A stretch of 64,000 bases of DNA from Savagea serpentis (lineage in GTDB: Bacteria > Bacillota > Bacilli > Bacillales_A > Planococcaceae): the NCBI RefSeq assembly GCF_015351395.1, contig NZ_JADKPV010000001.1, positions 868,001 through 932,000 on the forward strand, written 5' to 3'. The first letter of the stretch is position 1. Each line of letters starts with the position of its first letter. The notes under the pieces are model-generated. The model had not been told where the DNA came from. It saw nothing but the letters and a program-made list of their open reading frames with translations, and searched no databases. The translations under genes were made by a program, and so were the position numbers. Shown here piece after piece: positions 41,197 through 48,352 of this stretch.

Positions 41197-42351
41197 TTAC
41201 ATCGCTTGACGAATAATTTCTTCAATTTGTTCAACGCGAGCACGACGTGGGTTTGTTGCTGCTGTTACGTCTTTCATTGCGTTCGCTGCGAGTGTTGGAA
41301 TGTCTTCTTCTTTCGCACCGAGCTCTGCGAATCCTTCTGGAATGCCGAGGTCTGTTGCTAAACGTTCGATACGTTCGATCGCTTTTTCAGCTGCTTCTAA
41401 TGTTGAAAGACCTTCGATGTTTTCGCCTAAGTAGTGTGCAATTTTAGCGAAACGCTCTTCGCGTCCGACTAAGTTGAACTTACATACGTACGGTAATAAT
41501 AATGCGTTACATACACCATGTGGTAAGTTGTAGAATCCACCCATTTGGTGAGCGATTGCGTGAACGTAGCCAAGACCTGCGTTATTGAACGCCATTCCAC
41601 CTAAAAATTGAGCGTATACCATCATTTCACGAGCTTCTGCATCTTGACCGTTCGCATAAGCACGTGGTAAGTATGTTGGAATTAATTCGAATACTTTTTC
41701 AGCTGCTGAATCTGTTAATGGGTTCGCATCAACTGATACGTAAGCTTCCACTGCGTGCGTTAATGCATCAAGACCAGTCGCTGCTGTTAATGCTGGTGGA
41801 AGACCGTACATTAACTCAGGGTCATTGATTGAGACGAATGGTGTAACGTGTTTGTCCACGATCGCCATTTTCACATGACGTGCAACGTCTGTAATGATCG
41901 TAAATTTCGTCATTTCACTTGCTGTTCCTGCTGTCGTATTGATCGCAACTAATGGAACCATCGGGTGTTCTGATTTGTCTACACCTTCGTAGTCATGAAT
42001 TGTGCCACCGTTTGATGCGACAATTCCGATACCTTTTGCAGCGTCATGGCTTGACCCGCCACCTAATGAGACGAGTGAATCACAGTTTGCTGCTTTGAAT
42101 GCTTCCACACCTTCTGCAACATTTTGATCCGTTGGGTTTGGCTCTGCTTTCGGGAAGATTTCAACTTCGATATTTTCCGCTTTAATAATGTCAGCAATTT
42201 TGTCAGCTAATCCTAAATTGAATAAGCCTTCGTCTGTCACTAACAATACTTTTTTAGCGCCTGCTCCTTTTAAACGGACTCCCGTTTCTTGAATTGCGCC
42301 AGCACCGAAAAGATTCGTTGTCGGCATTGAAAATGAACTTTGTTTAGCCAT
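41197..42351 (-). CDS. Iron-containing alcohol dehydrogenase
   Basis: 384 residues. NAD-binding GGGSSHDAAKGIG (about 96-108) and the metal ligands in GLDALTHAVEAYVS and HAIAHQMGGFYNLPHGVCNA, as in the type III (Fe) ADHs. Reduces acetaldehyde or other aldehydes, or oxidises diols. ATG at 42351 has AGGAGG upstream; a longer frame extends 32 codons without a site. Codon choice is more uniform than in neighbours (many GCT/GTA/CGT codons), suggesting high expression. The upstream gap holds a repeated AGAATAGT motif. Confidence 0.94.
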   Translation of the reverse strand: MAKQSSFSMPTTNLFGAGAIQETGVRLKGAGAKKVLLVTDEGLFNLGLADKIADIIKAENIEVEIFPKAEPNPTDQNVAEGVEAFKAANCDSLVSLGGGSSHDAAKGIGIVASNGGTIHDYEGVDKSEHPMVPLVAINTTAGTASEMTKFTIITDVARHVKMAIVDKHVTPFVSINDPELMYGLPPALTAATGLDALTHAVEAYVSVDANPLTDSAAEKVFELIPTYLPRAYANGQDAEAREMMVYAQFLGGMAFNNAGLGYVHAIAHQMGGFYNLPHGVCNALLLPYVCKFNLVGREERFAKIAHYLGENIEGLSTLEAAEKAIERIERLATDLGIPEGFAELGAKEEDIPTLAANAMKDVTAATNPRRARVEQIEEIIRQAM

Positions 42352-42407
42352 AAGGCATCCTCCTTGAGTAAATTCCACAAGTGAGATTGACGTTTTAACG
42401 TTCTTGT

Positions 42408-42573
42408 AGAATAGTTTAAGTATAGGATGATTACATGTGTCTATCAATCATTTTGCTCATAATAAAAGCAATAAAACTGTTTAGAATCGCCTGATTATTA
42501 GGTTTTTGACATAAATAAACTATTCTTTATTATCTTTAGGTAGAGATATTATACTTTATAAAAATACTATTCT
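42408..42573. repeat. Three copies of AGAATAGT in the alcohol dehydrogenase control region
   Basis: AGAATAGTTTA at 42408-42418 on the plus strand, its inverse TAAACTATTCT at 42516-42526, and ACTATTCT at 42566-42573. The stretch 42352-42692 is otherwise AT-rich with no gene; TATAAT-like sequence on the minus strand is at 42548-42553. Probable binding sites of an unidentified regulator. Confidence 0.45.
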
Positions 42574-42623
42574 AACTTAACGTTCACTTTTTCTATATGA
42601 CACTGATTTTTACTCGTTCCTAC

Positions 42624-42658
42624 AAAAAAAGAGCGATCTACCTTTCGATAAATCGCTC
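42624..42658 (-). terminator. Terminator after the small membrane protein gene
   Basis: GAGCGAT / ATCGCTC stem (42631-42637 / 42652-42658) followed on the minus strand by seven T. Confidence 0.8.
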
Positions 42659-42692
42659 CTGTCATTTTATTTATGCTGCTTTCAAATAATCC

Positions 42693-42950
42693 TTATCCTT
42701 GAATAGAGCCCGCGATAAATAAATAGGCGACTGCTGTAAAAATCGCAAAACCGAAAGCGACGAGCGCTAATGTATCGGCTAATTTCCAATCCATTCTCGC
42801 TTGACGATACGGCACATAACTCATCGGCATCATATCATTTTGAGCACGCTGCACATTCGCTAAAATACTTAATGCATAGCCCACTACGAATAAAACGATT
42901 TGGCTATACGGAAATAAAAAAATAATATTAACAAATAAACTTGTCATCAT
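42693..42950 (-). CDS. Small two-helix membrane protein
   Basis: 85 residues. Membrane segments about 3-26 (LFVNIIFLFPYSQIVLFVVG) and 58-80 (LALVAFGFAIFTAVAYLFIA), joined by a polar loop (QNDMMPMSYVPYRQARMDWK). No family recognised. Two adjacent ATGs (42950 and 42947) follow a modest GTGGA site. Closed by a terminator. Confidence 0.7.
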   Translation of the reverse strand: MMTSLFVNIIFLFPYSQIVLFVVGYALSILANVQRAQNDMMPMSYVPYRQARMDWKLADTLALVAFGFAIFTAVAYLFIAGSIQG

Positions 42951-42974
42951 TCCACGCTCTTTTCTCATTCAAAT

Positions 42975-43085
42975 TCATTCGATGATCCTTTGCCCACTTC
43001 GTCCCATCATAAGCATATCGTCTAACCATTCATTATACGGCCAATGACTGTAGAGAAAATCGATCGTCCAACGTTTCTTGTTCAT
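42975..43085 (-). CDS. Possible 36-residue protein, no clear ribosome site
   Basis: ATG to TGA, 36 codons, with a protein-like sequence rich in aromatic and acidic residues (TIDFLYSHWPYNEWLDDM). It ends 25 bases before the small membrane gene at 42950. No Shine-Dalgarno is visible; a TACAAT precedes the ATG directly, so it could be leaderless or not translated. Confidence 0.35.
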   Translation of the reverse strand: MNKKRWTIDFLYSHWPYNEWLDDMLMMGRSGQRIIE

Positions 43086-43154
43086 TGTACAATGTTTAGA
43101 ATGAATTGACGATTCTCTTTCGTTTATTTTTCGAAAAATAATTTTAAAATAAAT

Positions 43155-43179
43155 GTTTACTCACATTTTAACCGGGTAA
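43155..43179 (+). promoter_or_regulatory. Sigma-B-type promoter upstream of the KGG gene
   Basis: GTTTAC (43155-43160), 13 bases, GGGTAA (43174-43179). The leader to the KGG start is about 155 bases. It contains AGGAGGGG (43201-43208) followed by a 19-codon TTG-started frame ending at 43279, possibly a leader peptide or a remnant. Confidence 0.7.
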
Positions 43180-43344
43180 CCACTCAATAATCACGATTAA
43201 AGGAGGGGTTATTTTCTGATTGACTAAACGCAAAACATCCGATGCATTACTCGCCTCAGTTGTCGTTGGAAGATGTTAAAAAGCCCTTGGACAGTTTGTT
43301 TCTTAGACATTGGTTTACTATACAATTCAAAGGAGAGAACTAAC

Positions 43345-43569
43345 ATGGCTAAAAATAATAACAACAATAATAACAACAATAACAAAGACGGGAACATGAC
43401 AGTGGAAGAAGCTGGACGTAAAGGTGGCGAAGCGACATCACGCAACCATGACCGCGAATTTTACGAAGAAATTGGAAGTAAAGGCGGAAAGGCAAACGCA
43501 GAAAATAACAATAATAACAACAGCAATAACAACAGCAGTAACAACAACCAAAAAAAGAATAATCATTAA
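43345..43569 (+). CDS. KGG-motif stress protein with polyasparagine tracts
   Basis: 74 residues. Two KGG repeats (AGRKGGEATSRNHDREFYEE and GSKGGKANAE) as in B. subtilis GsiB-like and YciG-like stress proteins. They are flanked by an N-terminal run of ten Asn and a C-terminal tail made almost only of Asn and Ser. It is expected to be disordered and very hydrophilic. AAAGGAGAG precedes the ATG. The AAC/AAT triplet tract is coding, not a non-coding microsatellite. The sigma-B-type promoter fits the general stress role. Confidence 0.88.
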   Translation: MAKNNNNNNNNNNKDGNMTVEEAGRKGGEATSRNHDREFYEEIGSKGGKANAENNNNNNSNNNSSNNNQKKNNH

Positions 43570-43640
43570 TCATTGATTCCCTTTGTCTCTTCCCTTCACA
43601 CTATTTGCACGCACTCCCTCACAGAGACGAAGGTTTATAA

Positions 43641-43675
43641 AATAAGCGCCCCTTTTAAAGGGAGCGCTTATTTTT
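43641..43675. terminator. Bidirectional terminator between the KGG gene and the ECF operon
   Basis: AATAAGCGC / GCGCTTATT stem with CCC/GGG continuation, T-runs on both strands, between convergent genes. Confidence 0.85.
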
Positions 43676-44039
43676 ATCTTTCTTTTTTCAATTGAACGAG
43701 TCCGTACACACTCGTTGCGCTGACAAATAAAATTCCGATAACGAATATAGTAAAGGGTAGAGAACTAAAGACGAGCCCTGCTAAAACGAGCATTTCAATA
43801 GTCGCTAAGCCGTAGCCGGCATACACCCATTTCGTCACCCCGCGATACGTCGACACAGCGAGCAATCCGACAACGAATAACGGAATGATCATTAATAAAA
43901 AGGCGATCGCGTAATCAATCGAAAAAATCGACGTTCCTTCCGCCGTACCAAAAAGTGAAAATGAAGCGATCGGCCAAGCTAAACTGATAATGACAAGCCC
44001 AATCGCTATCGTTAAAATCCATTGTAATGTTTTATTCAT
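43674..44039 (-). CDS. Four-helix membrane protein of the ECF sigma operon
   Basis: 121 residues with four membrane segments (about 7-27, 44-65, 70-92, 95-114). No family recognised. Its start overlaps the end of the anti-sigma gene, so it is translated with it. B. subtilis sigY-type operons also end in small membrane proteins; it may assist the anti-sigma factor or be a target. Confidence 0.75.
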   Translation of the reverse strand: MNKTLQWILTIAIGLVIISLAWPIASFSLFGTAEGTSIFSIDYAIAFLLMIIPLFVVGLLAVSTYRGVTKWVYAGYGLATIEMLVLAGLVFSSLPFTIFVIGILFVSATSVYGLVQLKKER

Positions 44040-44911
44040 TGTACTTCCTCCTCATAATAATCAATGATGGCGCCAATACTCGTTGCACGCACCGCTTCAG
44101 ACTCGGTCGCTTCGTACAACTCATTCGGACTGCCGACGAGTAACACGCCACGTATGCGCGGTTCTTTTTTATACGCTTCGAGCACCTTTCCTACATACGT
44201 ATCCTTCGTCCGCTCCACATAACGCGTCGCATCTTCTACGAACTGGTCAAAAGGAGAGGCGTAACGCTTTCCTGCTTCATTCGTTATCGACACACCAACT
44301 GCAAAACGTTCATCGATTGGTTCATCGCTTTCTGCTTCCGCACCATCTTCCAACCAATAAGCGACTTCAAGTGAACCGAAACGCGAGTTCCATTCTTCCA
44401 CGGAATAAGACCGGTCTAAAGAAACCGCTAATTCCAATCGTTTCGTCTCGGGCATGTGAAGCAGCTGAGCGCGTTCATTCGCTAGCTCACCGTACGACGC
44501 AGACGGAGCGTACCACATTTTTAATTTGCGACCATTTTGCAAATATCTCACCGTCTCACTCGGTTCGATATACGCACGCGGTTCATGAAAAGGAGACTCG
44601 AGCCTTGCGGTATTTGCCGGTCGATTGGCAACGAGTGAATACGTTGGCGCTTTCGCTTCCGCTCCCCACGGACGTACTTTCTCTTCAAAGTTTCCGATGT
44701 AACGATTCATCCCGTATACGTCATAGCGCAATTCTGTATCGACCATCTTCTCGTGCAATCGCCAATTATTCCATTGCCAAGCGAGTAAACTACTCGTCAC
44801 AACAATTGTCACGACGACGATGAAACTGGCAAGGACCATATTGCGATAACTTTTGCGACGCGCTTTTTGAATGACGTTCGAATCTAATTCAAATCGTTCC
44901 CGTTTTTCCAT
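44036..44911 (-). CDS. Anti-sigma factor (Sigma_reg type)
   Basis: 291 residues. Short cytoplasmic N-terminus (EKRERFELDSNVIQKARRKS), one membrane segment (about 26-46), and an extracytoplasmic domain of about 245 residues (YDVYGMNRYIGNF, then SYSVEEWNSRFGSLEVAYW) like Sigma_reg_N/C anti-sigma proteins. It should hold the ECF factor at the membrane until a signal arrives. ATG at 44911 has GGGAGGA and overlaps the sigma gene by 23 bases. Confidence 0.87.
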   Translation of the reverse strand: MEKRERFELDSNVIQKARRKSYRNMVLASFIVVVTIVVTSSLLAWQWNNWRLHEKMVDTELRYDVYGMNRYIGNFEEKVRPWGAEAKAPTYSLVANRPANTARLESPFHEPRAYIEPSETVRYLQNGRKLKMWYAPSASYGELANERAQLLHMPETKRLELAVSLDRSYSVEEWNSRFGSLEVAYWLEDGAEAESDEPIDERFAVGVSITNEAGKRYASPFDQFVEDATRYVERTKDTYVGKVLEAYKKEPRIRGVLLVGSPNELYEATESEAVRATSIGAIIDYYEEEVQ

Positions 44912-45416
44912 ATACTCGTTCCTCCCAATGTTGTTTAAACTGTTTGCGCGCACGATATAAGGAAGTGCGCACATAATCTTCCTTCATCTGTAACAACTGT
45001 CCAATCTCTTCGTAGCTATATTCGGCTTCATATTTCAATAGTAAAATATGAGCATACGCACGGTTCATCTGTTGTAAAGTATGGCGAAACTCTTCTTGTG
45101 CTTCTTTTTTGAGCACACTCGCTTCACCTTCTTCTGCCATTCCCGGAAGCAATCGTTCCATCAATGTTTCATCGACTTGTAAGTGAGGAAAAGCTTGGCG
45201 ATGGCGATACAGATCATAATAATGATGAATGGCGACGCGAAACAACCAGGCAGACGGTTGATCGGTGGCGATATGAATCCATTGTTCAATCGCTTTTGAA
45301 AATGTCACTTGCACGATATCTTCCGCATCTTCTCGCGGACAACCGAGCTTGCGCAAATAATTAAAAATGAGTTGCGCTTTCTCTTCGTAAAGCTGTTCTA
45401 ATGTCTGTTCGGCCAC
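44889..45416 (-). CDS. ECF RNA polymerase sigma factor
   Basis: 175 residues. Region 2 (DAEDIVQVTFSKAIEQW, AWLFRVAIHHYYDLYRHRQA) and region 4 (YEAEYSYEEIGQLLQMKEDY, VRTSLYRARKQF). GTG at 45416 sits seven bases after GGGGG; an earlier GTG abuts its site. First gene of a three-gene operon with its anti-sigma and a membrane protein. Unlike the ECF factor at 10.7-12.5 kb it has the usual membrane anti-sigma partner. Confidence 0.92.
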   Translation of the reverse strand: MAEQTLEQLYEEKAQLIFNYLRKLGCPREDAEDIVQVTFSKAIEQWIHIATDQPSAWLFRVAIHHYYDLYRHRQAFPHLQVDETLMERLLPGMAEEGEASVLKKEAQEEFRHTLQQMNRAYAHILLLKYEAEYSYEEIGQLLQMKEDYVRTSLYRARKQFKQHWEERVYGKTGTI

Positions 45417-45481
45417 TCCTTTTCCCCCTTTCACCTTTATAACGAATGACGAACGAAAAAGTATACACTTTTTTAAAAAAT

Positions 45482-45509
45482 AAAAAAGACATCGCTTTAT
45501 ACGATATCT
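45482..45509 (-). terminator. Terminator after the transglutaminase-like gene
   Basis: AGATATCG / CGATGTCT stem (one G-T pair) followed on the minus strand by six T. Confidence 0.75.
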
Positions 45510-45537
45510 TTTCCCTACTTTTTCTATTCAAAAACAA

Positions 45538-46353
45538 CTACGTGCGCGGATAGTCTCGATCGTTCCATTCATAGTCGAGCTGCTTTCCTCGGACGAGAAA
45601 ATCTTCATACGTTATGGCAAGTGCTTCATGAGGTGTTCTCGCATCCGTCGTCGCATCGAAATAGACGTACTGACCGTCAATATTAACGAGATTCCACGCA
45701 TGCCCTTCTCCGTCACTCACGCCTTGGACGTAATAGTTTTCAATATGGACAGCATCTAATAAAGCGACGAATAGTCTAGCAAACCCTTCACATACGGCCA
45801 TTCGTTCGGTCAGCGCTCCGTAAGCAGTATTCGAACAATGATAGCCATATGCATCAATGCCCGCTTCTCGTTCCGCCAAATCGTCATCGTATACGACTTG
45901 CGTCACGACATCATCATAGAGCGCCTTGACACGTTCTGTATCGGTCATGTCGCTGTGAATAACGCGATGAATGATTCGTTTCACTTCTCGTTGAACAATT
46001 TGTCGCTGTCGTTCAATCTCTTCTCGCGGAAGTTCATAGTCGAACCGAATTTCTCCCTCGTCCTCATCTTCCCATAACTCCCAACTGTCCACATACGTCT
46101 CTTGCCGACTACATTCGACGAGACATTCGATCATGTCATCCATCGTTTCTCCATCGATGTCTTGTAGAGAAAAAACATAACTTTGAGCGCCGTGCATCAT
46201 TTCTCGTTTCACTTCTTTATAAAGTGTAGGATATTGCTCAGCCCAACGCTTCTCGGTCATCGTCACCCATTCCTCGTATAAAGGCGAGCGTTTTCGATTG
46301 CCTAAAACATATGTTGTGATGAAAATAATGAGTATCACTCCGAACAGCACCAT
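45538..46353 (-). CDS. Membrane-anchored transglutaminase-like protein
   Basis: 271 residues. One N-terminal membrane segment (residues 2-18), a charged region, then a transglutaminase-like core: the Cys region TERMAVCEGFARLFVALLDA, the His region GEGHAWNLVNIDGQYVYFDA and the Asp downstream (DATTDARTP). Such domains act as proteases or amidases at the cell surface, or in peptidoglycan-linked systems. ATG at 46353 is used; the frame upstream to 46425 runs through the neighbour's terminator. Confidence 0.88.
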   Translation of the reverse strand: MVLFGVILIIFITTYVLGNRKRSPLYEEWVTMTEKRWAEQYPTLYKEVKREMMHGAQSYVFSLQDIDGETMDDMIECLVECSRQETYVDSWELWEDEDEGEIRFDYELPREEIERQRQIVQREVKRIIHRVIHSDMTDTERVKALYDDVVTQVVYDDDLAEREAGIDAYGYHCSNTAYGALTERMAVCEGFARLFVALLDAVHIENYYVQGVSDGEGHAWNLVNIDGQYVYFDATTDARTPHEALAITYEDFLVRGKQLDYEWNDRDYPRT

Positions 46354-46383
46354 AGGAACACCCCTACTGCAGTATATAACAAA

Positions 46384-46420
46384 ACATGCAAAGGAAGTAT
46401 GTTTCGCTTCCTTTGCATGT
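46384..46420 (-). terminator. Terminator after the flavoprotein reductase gene
   Basis: Perfect 14-bp stem ACATGCAAAGGAAG / CTTCCTTTGCATGT (46384-46397 / 46407-46420), followed on the minus strand by TTT. Confidence 0.88.
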
Positions 46421-46426
46421 TTCACC

Positions 46427-47146
46427 TTAAGCCATTTCTTCTTGTGTAAAGAACGCTTCTCGTTGGTGAGGATGTTTGTCTAGCATCATTTGGTCTGGCG
46501 CAATTCCCGCAGCTCGTAAAATCTCAATATTTTGTTCTAAAAATGGGTCGCTACCGACGATGTAAAATAGTCCGTCTCGATCTTCCGCTAACTGTTTCAC
46601 ACGTTCGTAATAGTATGCGCGATTATCGACAAATTCCGAAATGAGCTGATGATGTCCCTCCACCGATTCAAAAACATTCGGATATAAATAATCTTTCGTT
46701 GAGTCGACGTTTAAAGAATGCAATTTCTCAATTCCTGTTTGATCTTCTAAATATTGCAAAATGAGCGGACGGAATGTCGCAAGTCCAACTCCTGATGATA
46801 ATAAGTAAACATTTGGAACATGTCGTTTAAACGGAACATTCGATGACGTTTTAAAAATCGCTACTTTTTCGCCTCGCTCCATATTGCGCAAAATCGACTT
46901 AAACTCCGAACATTGTTCTTTAATACGTGTCGTAATGCCGATGTAATTCTCATTTGGCAATGTAGAAATTGACATGTGACGAATGAGGCTGCGATTCGGT
47001 TTTTCTCCTGCGTTAAATCCTTCTAAAGCGAAATGTGTATGCGCCCCTTCTTCCCACGTAAACCCTTCTGGCACTTTCAATAAATACGTTTTTACTTGTG
47101 GTGTTTCCTCAATAATCTCTTCAATCGTCGTCCAATAAATTTGCAT
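46427..47146 (-). CDS. Iron-regulated FAD/NAD(P)H oxidoreductase (ferredoxin reductase-like)
   Basis: 239 residues. FAD domain with RHMSISTLPNENYIGITTR (the R-x-S-type flavin motif) and FKSILRNMERGEKVAIFKTS, NAD(P) domain with YLLSSGVGLATFRPLI and FYIVGSDPFLEQNIEIL. It fits single-protein ferric-siderophore or flavin reductases of the FNR superfamily, without an iron-sulfur domain. A near-consensus Fur box lies in its promoter, so the likely job is iron release or iron-linked electron transfer (inference). ATG at 47146 fits GAAGGAG better than the ATG two codons earlier. Confidence 0.88.
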   Translation of the reverse strand: MQIYWTTIEEIIEETPQVKTYLLKVPEGFTWEEGAHTHFALEGFNAGEKPNRSLIRHMSISTLPNENYIGITTRIKEQCSEFKSILRNMERGEKVAIFKTSSNVPFKRHVPNVYLLSSGVGLATFRPLILQYLEDQTGIEKLHSLNVDSTKDYLYPNVFESVEGHHQLISEFVDNRAYYYERVKQLAEDRDGLFYIVGSDPFLEQNIEILRAAGIAPDQMMLDKHPHQREAFFTQEEMA

Positions 47147-47177
47147 ATTCATTCTCCTTCACTCGATGTTACCGCTC

Positions 47178-47206
47178 ACTATACATGTATTGATAATCAT
47201 TCTCAA
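47178..47206 (-). promoter_or_regulatory. Fur box within the reductase promoter
   Basis: TGATAATCATTCTCA (47191-47205) matches the 7-1-7 Fur consensus TGATAAT-N-ATTATCA at 13 of 14 positions. It lies between and over TTGAGA (47201-47206) and TATAGT (47178-47183), minus strand, 17-base spacing. Confidence 0.88.
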
Positions 47207-47220
47207 CATAAATGCACGTA

Positions 47221-47256
47221 AAAAAGAGAGATTTTATCCAAAAATGGACAATCTCC
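47221..47256 (-). terminator. Terminator after the tandem YcdB-like genes
   Basis: Minus strand GAGATT-TCCA / TGGA-ATCTC hairpin with a bulge, followed by TTTTTT. Confidence 0.65.
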
Positions 47257-47305
47257 CGATTTTTCTCGTTCAGCCTTTTCAATCGCTCGTTTTCTTCCTA
47301 TTTTT

Positions 47306-48352
47306 CTAATTAAGCTTATAACGAATAACCGCTCCTGTTTTAGCATCATACGCTTGAATATTTCCAGTATGAGGAGGATTCAGTTGAATGAAACTTTGTT
47401 CAAATTGTTGAACGATTTGCCCCTCTTTTTCCACTTCTTCCGTCGGAAACCATACGTACTCATAGCGCAAATCTTCTCGCCACTTTGCTTTCACATCTTC
47501 TAATGAGACGAGCGGTTCGGCACATTCGTCGATTGGATCGTATAAAGCATGTGTCATATGCGCTTCTTCTACTTTTTGTAAAGGTTGATTCCATTGCACG
47601 AGCATAGAGTCGCCAACGGGTAACTGTTTATACGTACGGGATACATGGACGTGAACGATTTCTTCTTCGATGAGGACGTGTTCGACGCGTAAAGTTGCGT
47701 CATGAATGTGCGTCCGAATCCATTCGATCGTAAGCTCTCCCCATCGTTCTTCTTCCGACGTTAACTCGGAAACAGCGGGATTTTGTACTTCGCCGTTCAT
47801 TTCTACAACGGGCATCCCGTAAGAAACGTCATACACGAGATGATACGCATCATCTCCTCCGACAAAATCATTTTGCGACACGTACAACCAGCGCAACGTC
47901 CATTTTGTCGCTTCTGCAACACGAGTCGCTAATTGTTTTGGTGTCGTGTGTACGTGAGAAGGAACGATTTCATACGCTACACTCGGAGCGCTGATCATTT
48001 CAATGACGCCATCTAAACGAAGAACGATACCGAATCCGTAAGACTCCAGCCTTTGTTGTTCATGCATGAAATGAAGCGTCACATAATATTGGTCGTCCAC
48101 TCGCACGCTCGTCACGTCTGTCGAAGTCGTCACGTAGTCCCCGTATAAATGCATGAGCGACTCGCGACCTCGTCGTTCGAGCGTCTCACGATCTAGCTGC
48201 TCTTGCATCGGCACATCAGTCGTCGCCATATAATAAAGGAGTGGATACGGCGCATCTTCTCGGTATTCATAAATGCCGATTTCCTCTCCATCCTTCTTCA
48301 CTATCCCGTCTTCACATGTCGCTCGTAATAGATGCGCAAGTTTCGTCAACAT
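47306..48352 (-). CDS. Cytosolic YcdB/PepSY-like protein B
   Basis: 348 residues, acidic, no signal peptide or membrane segment. Beta-rich with two approximate repeats; the end (GNIQAYDAKTGAVIRYKLN) carries the D-A-x-TG signature of YcdB/YcdC and PepSY-type domains, also found at the end of the sigma-fused protein at 10.7 kb and of the upstream gene. Start ATG follows GGGAGA and overlaps the upstream gene by 7 bases. Family assignment is by eye and tentative; function unknown. Confidence 0.75.
   Translation of the reverse strand: MLTKLAHLLRATCEDGIVKKDGEEIGIYEYREDAPYPLLYYMATTDVPMQEQLDRETLERRGRESLMHLYGDYVTTSTDVTSVRVDDQYYVTLHFMHEQQRLESYGFGIVLRLDGVIEMISAPSVAYEIVPSHVHTTPKQLATRVAEATKWTLRWLYVSQNDFVGGDDAYHLVYDVSYGMPVVEMNGEVQNPAVSELTSEEERWGELTIEWIRTHIHDATLRVEHVLIEEEIVHVHVSRTYKQLPVGDSMLVQWNQPLQKVEEAHMTHALYDPIDECAEPLVSLEDVKAKWREDLRYEYVWFPTEEVEKEGQIVQQFEQSFIQLNPPHTGNIQAYDAKTGAVIRYKLN

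Noticed and set aside
43345-43569. AAC/AAT triplet runs as a non-coding microsatellite or CRISPR-like array
   Set aside because: They lie in frame in a gene with a good ribosome site and two KGG motifs; there are no spacers.
44083-44823. 246-codon plus-strand frame opposite the anti-sigma gene
   Set aside because: Composition is implausible (His/Arg/Ser rich), no ribosome site, and the opposite strand has a coupled, family-recognised gene.
46354-46425. 24-codon N-terminal extension of the transglutaminase-like protein
   Set aside because: It is encoded by the terminator hairpin of the preceding gene; the ATG at 46353 has its own ribosome site.
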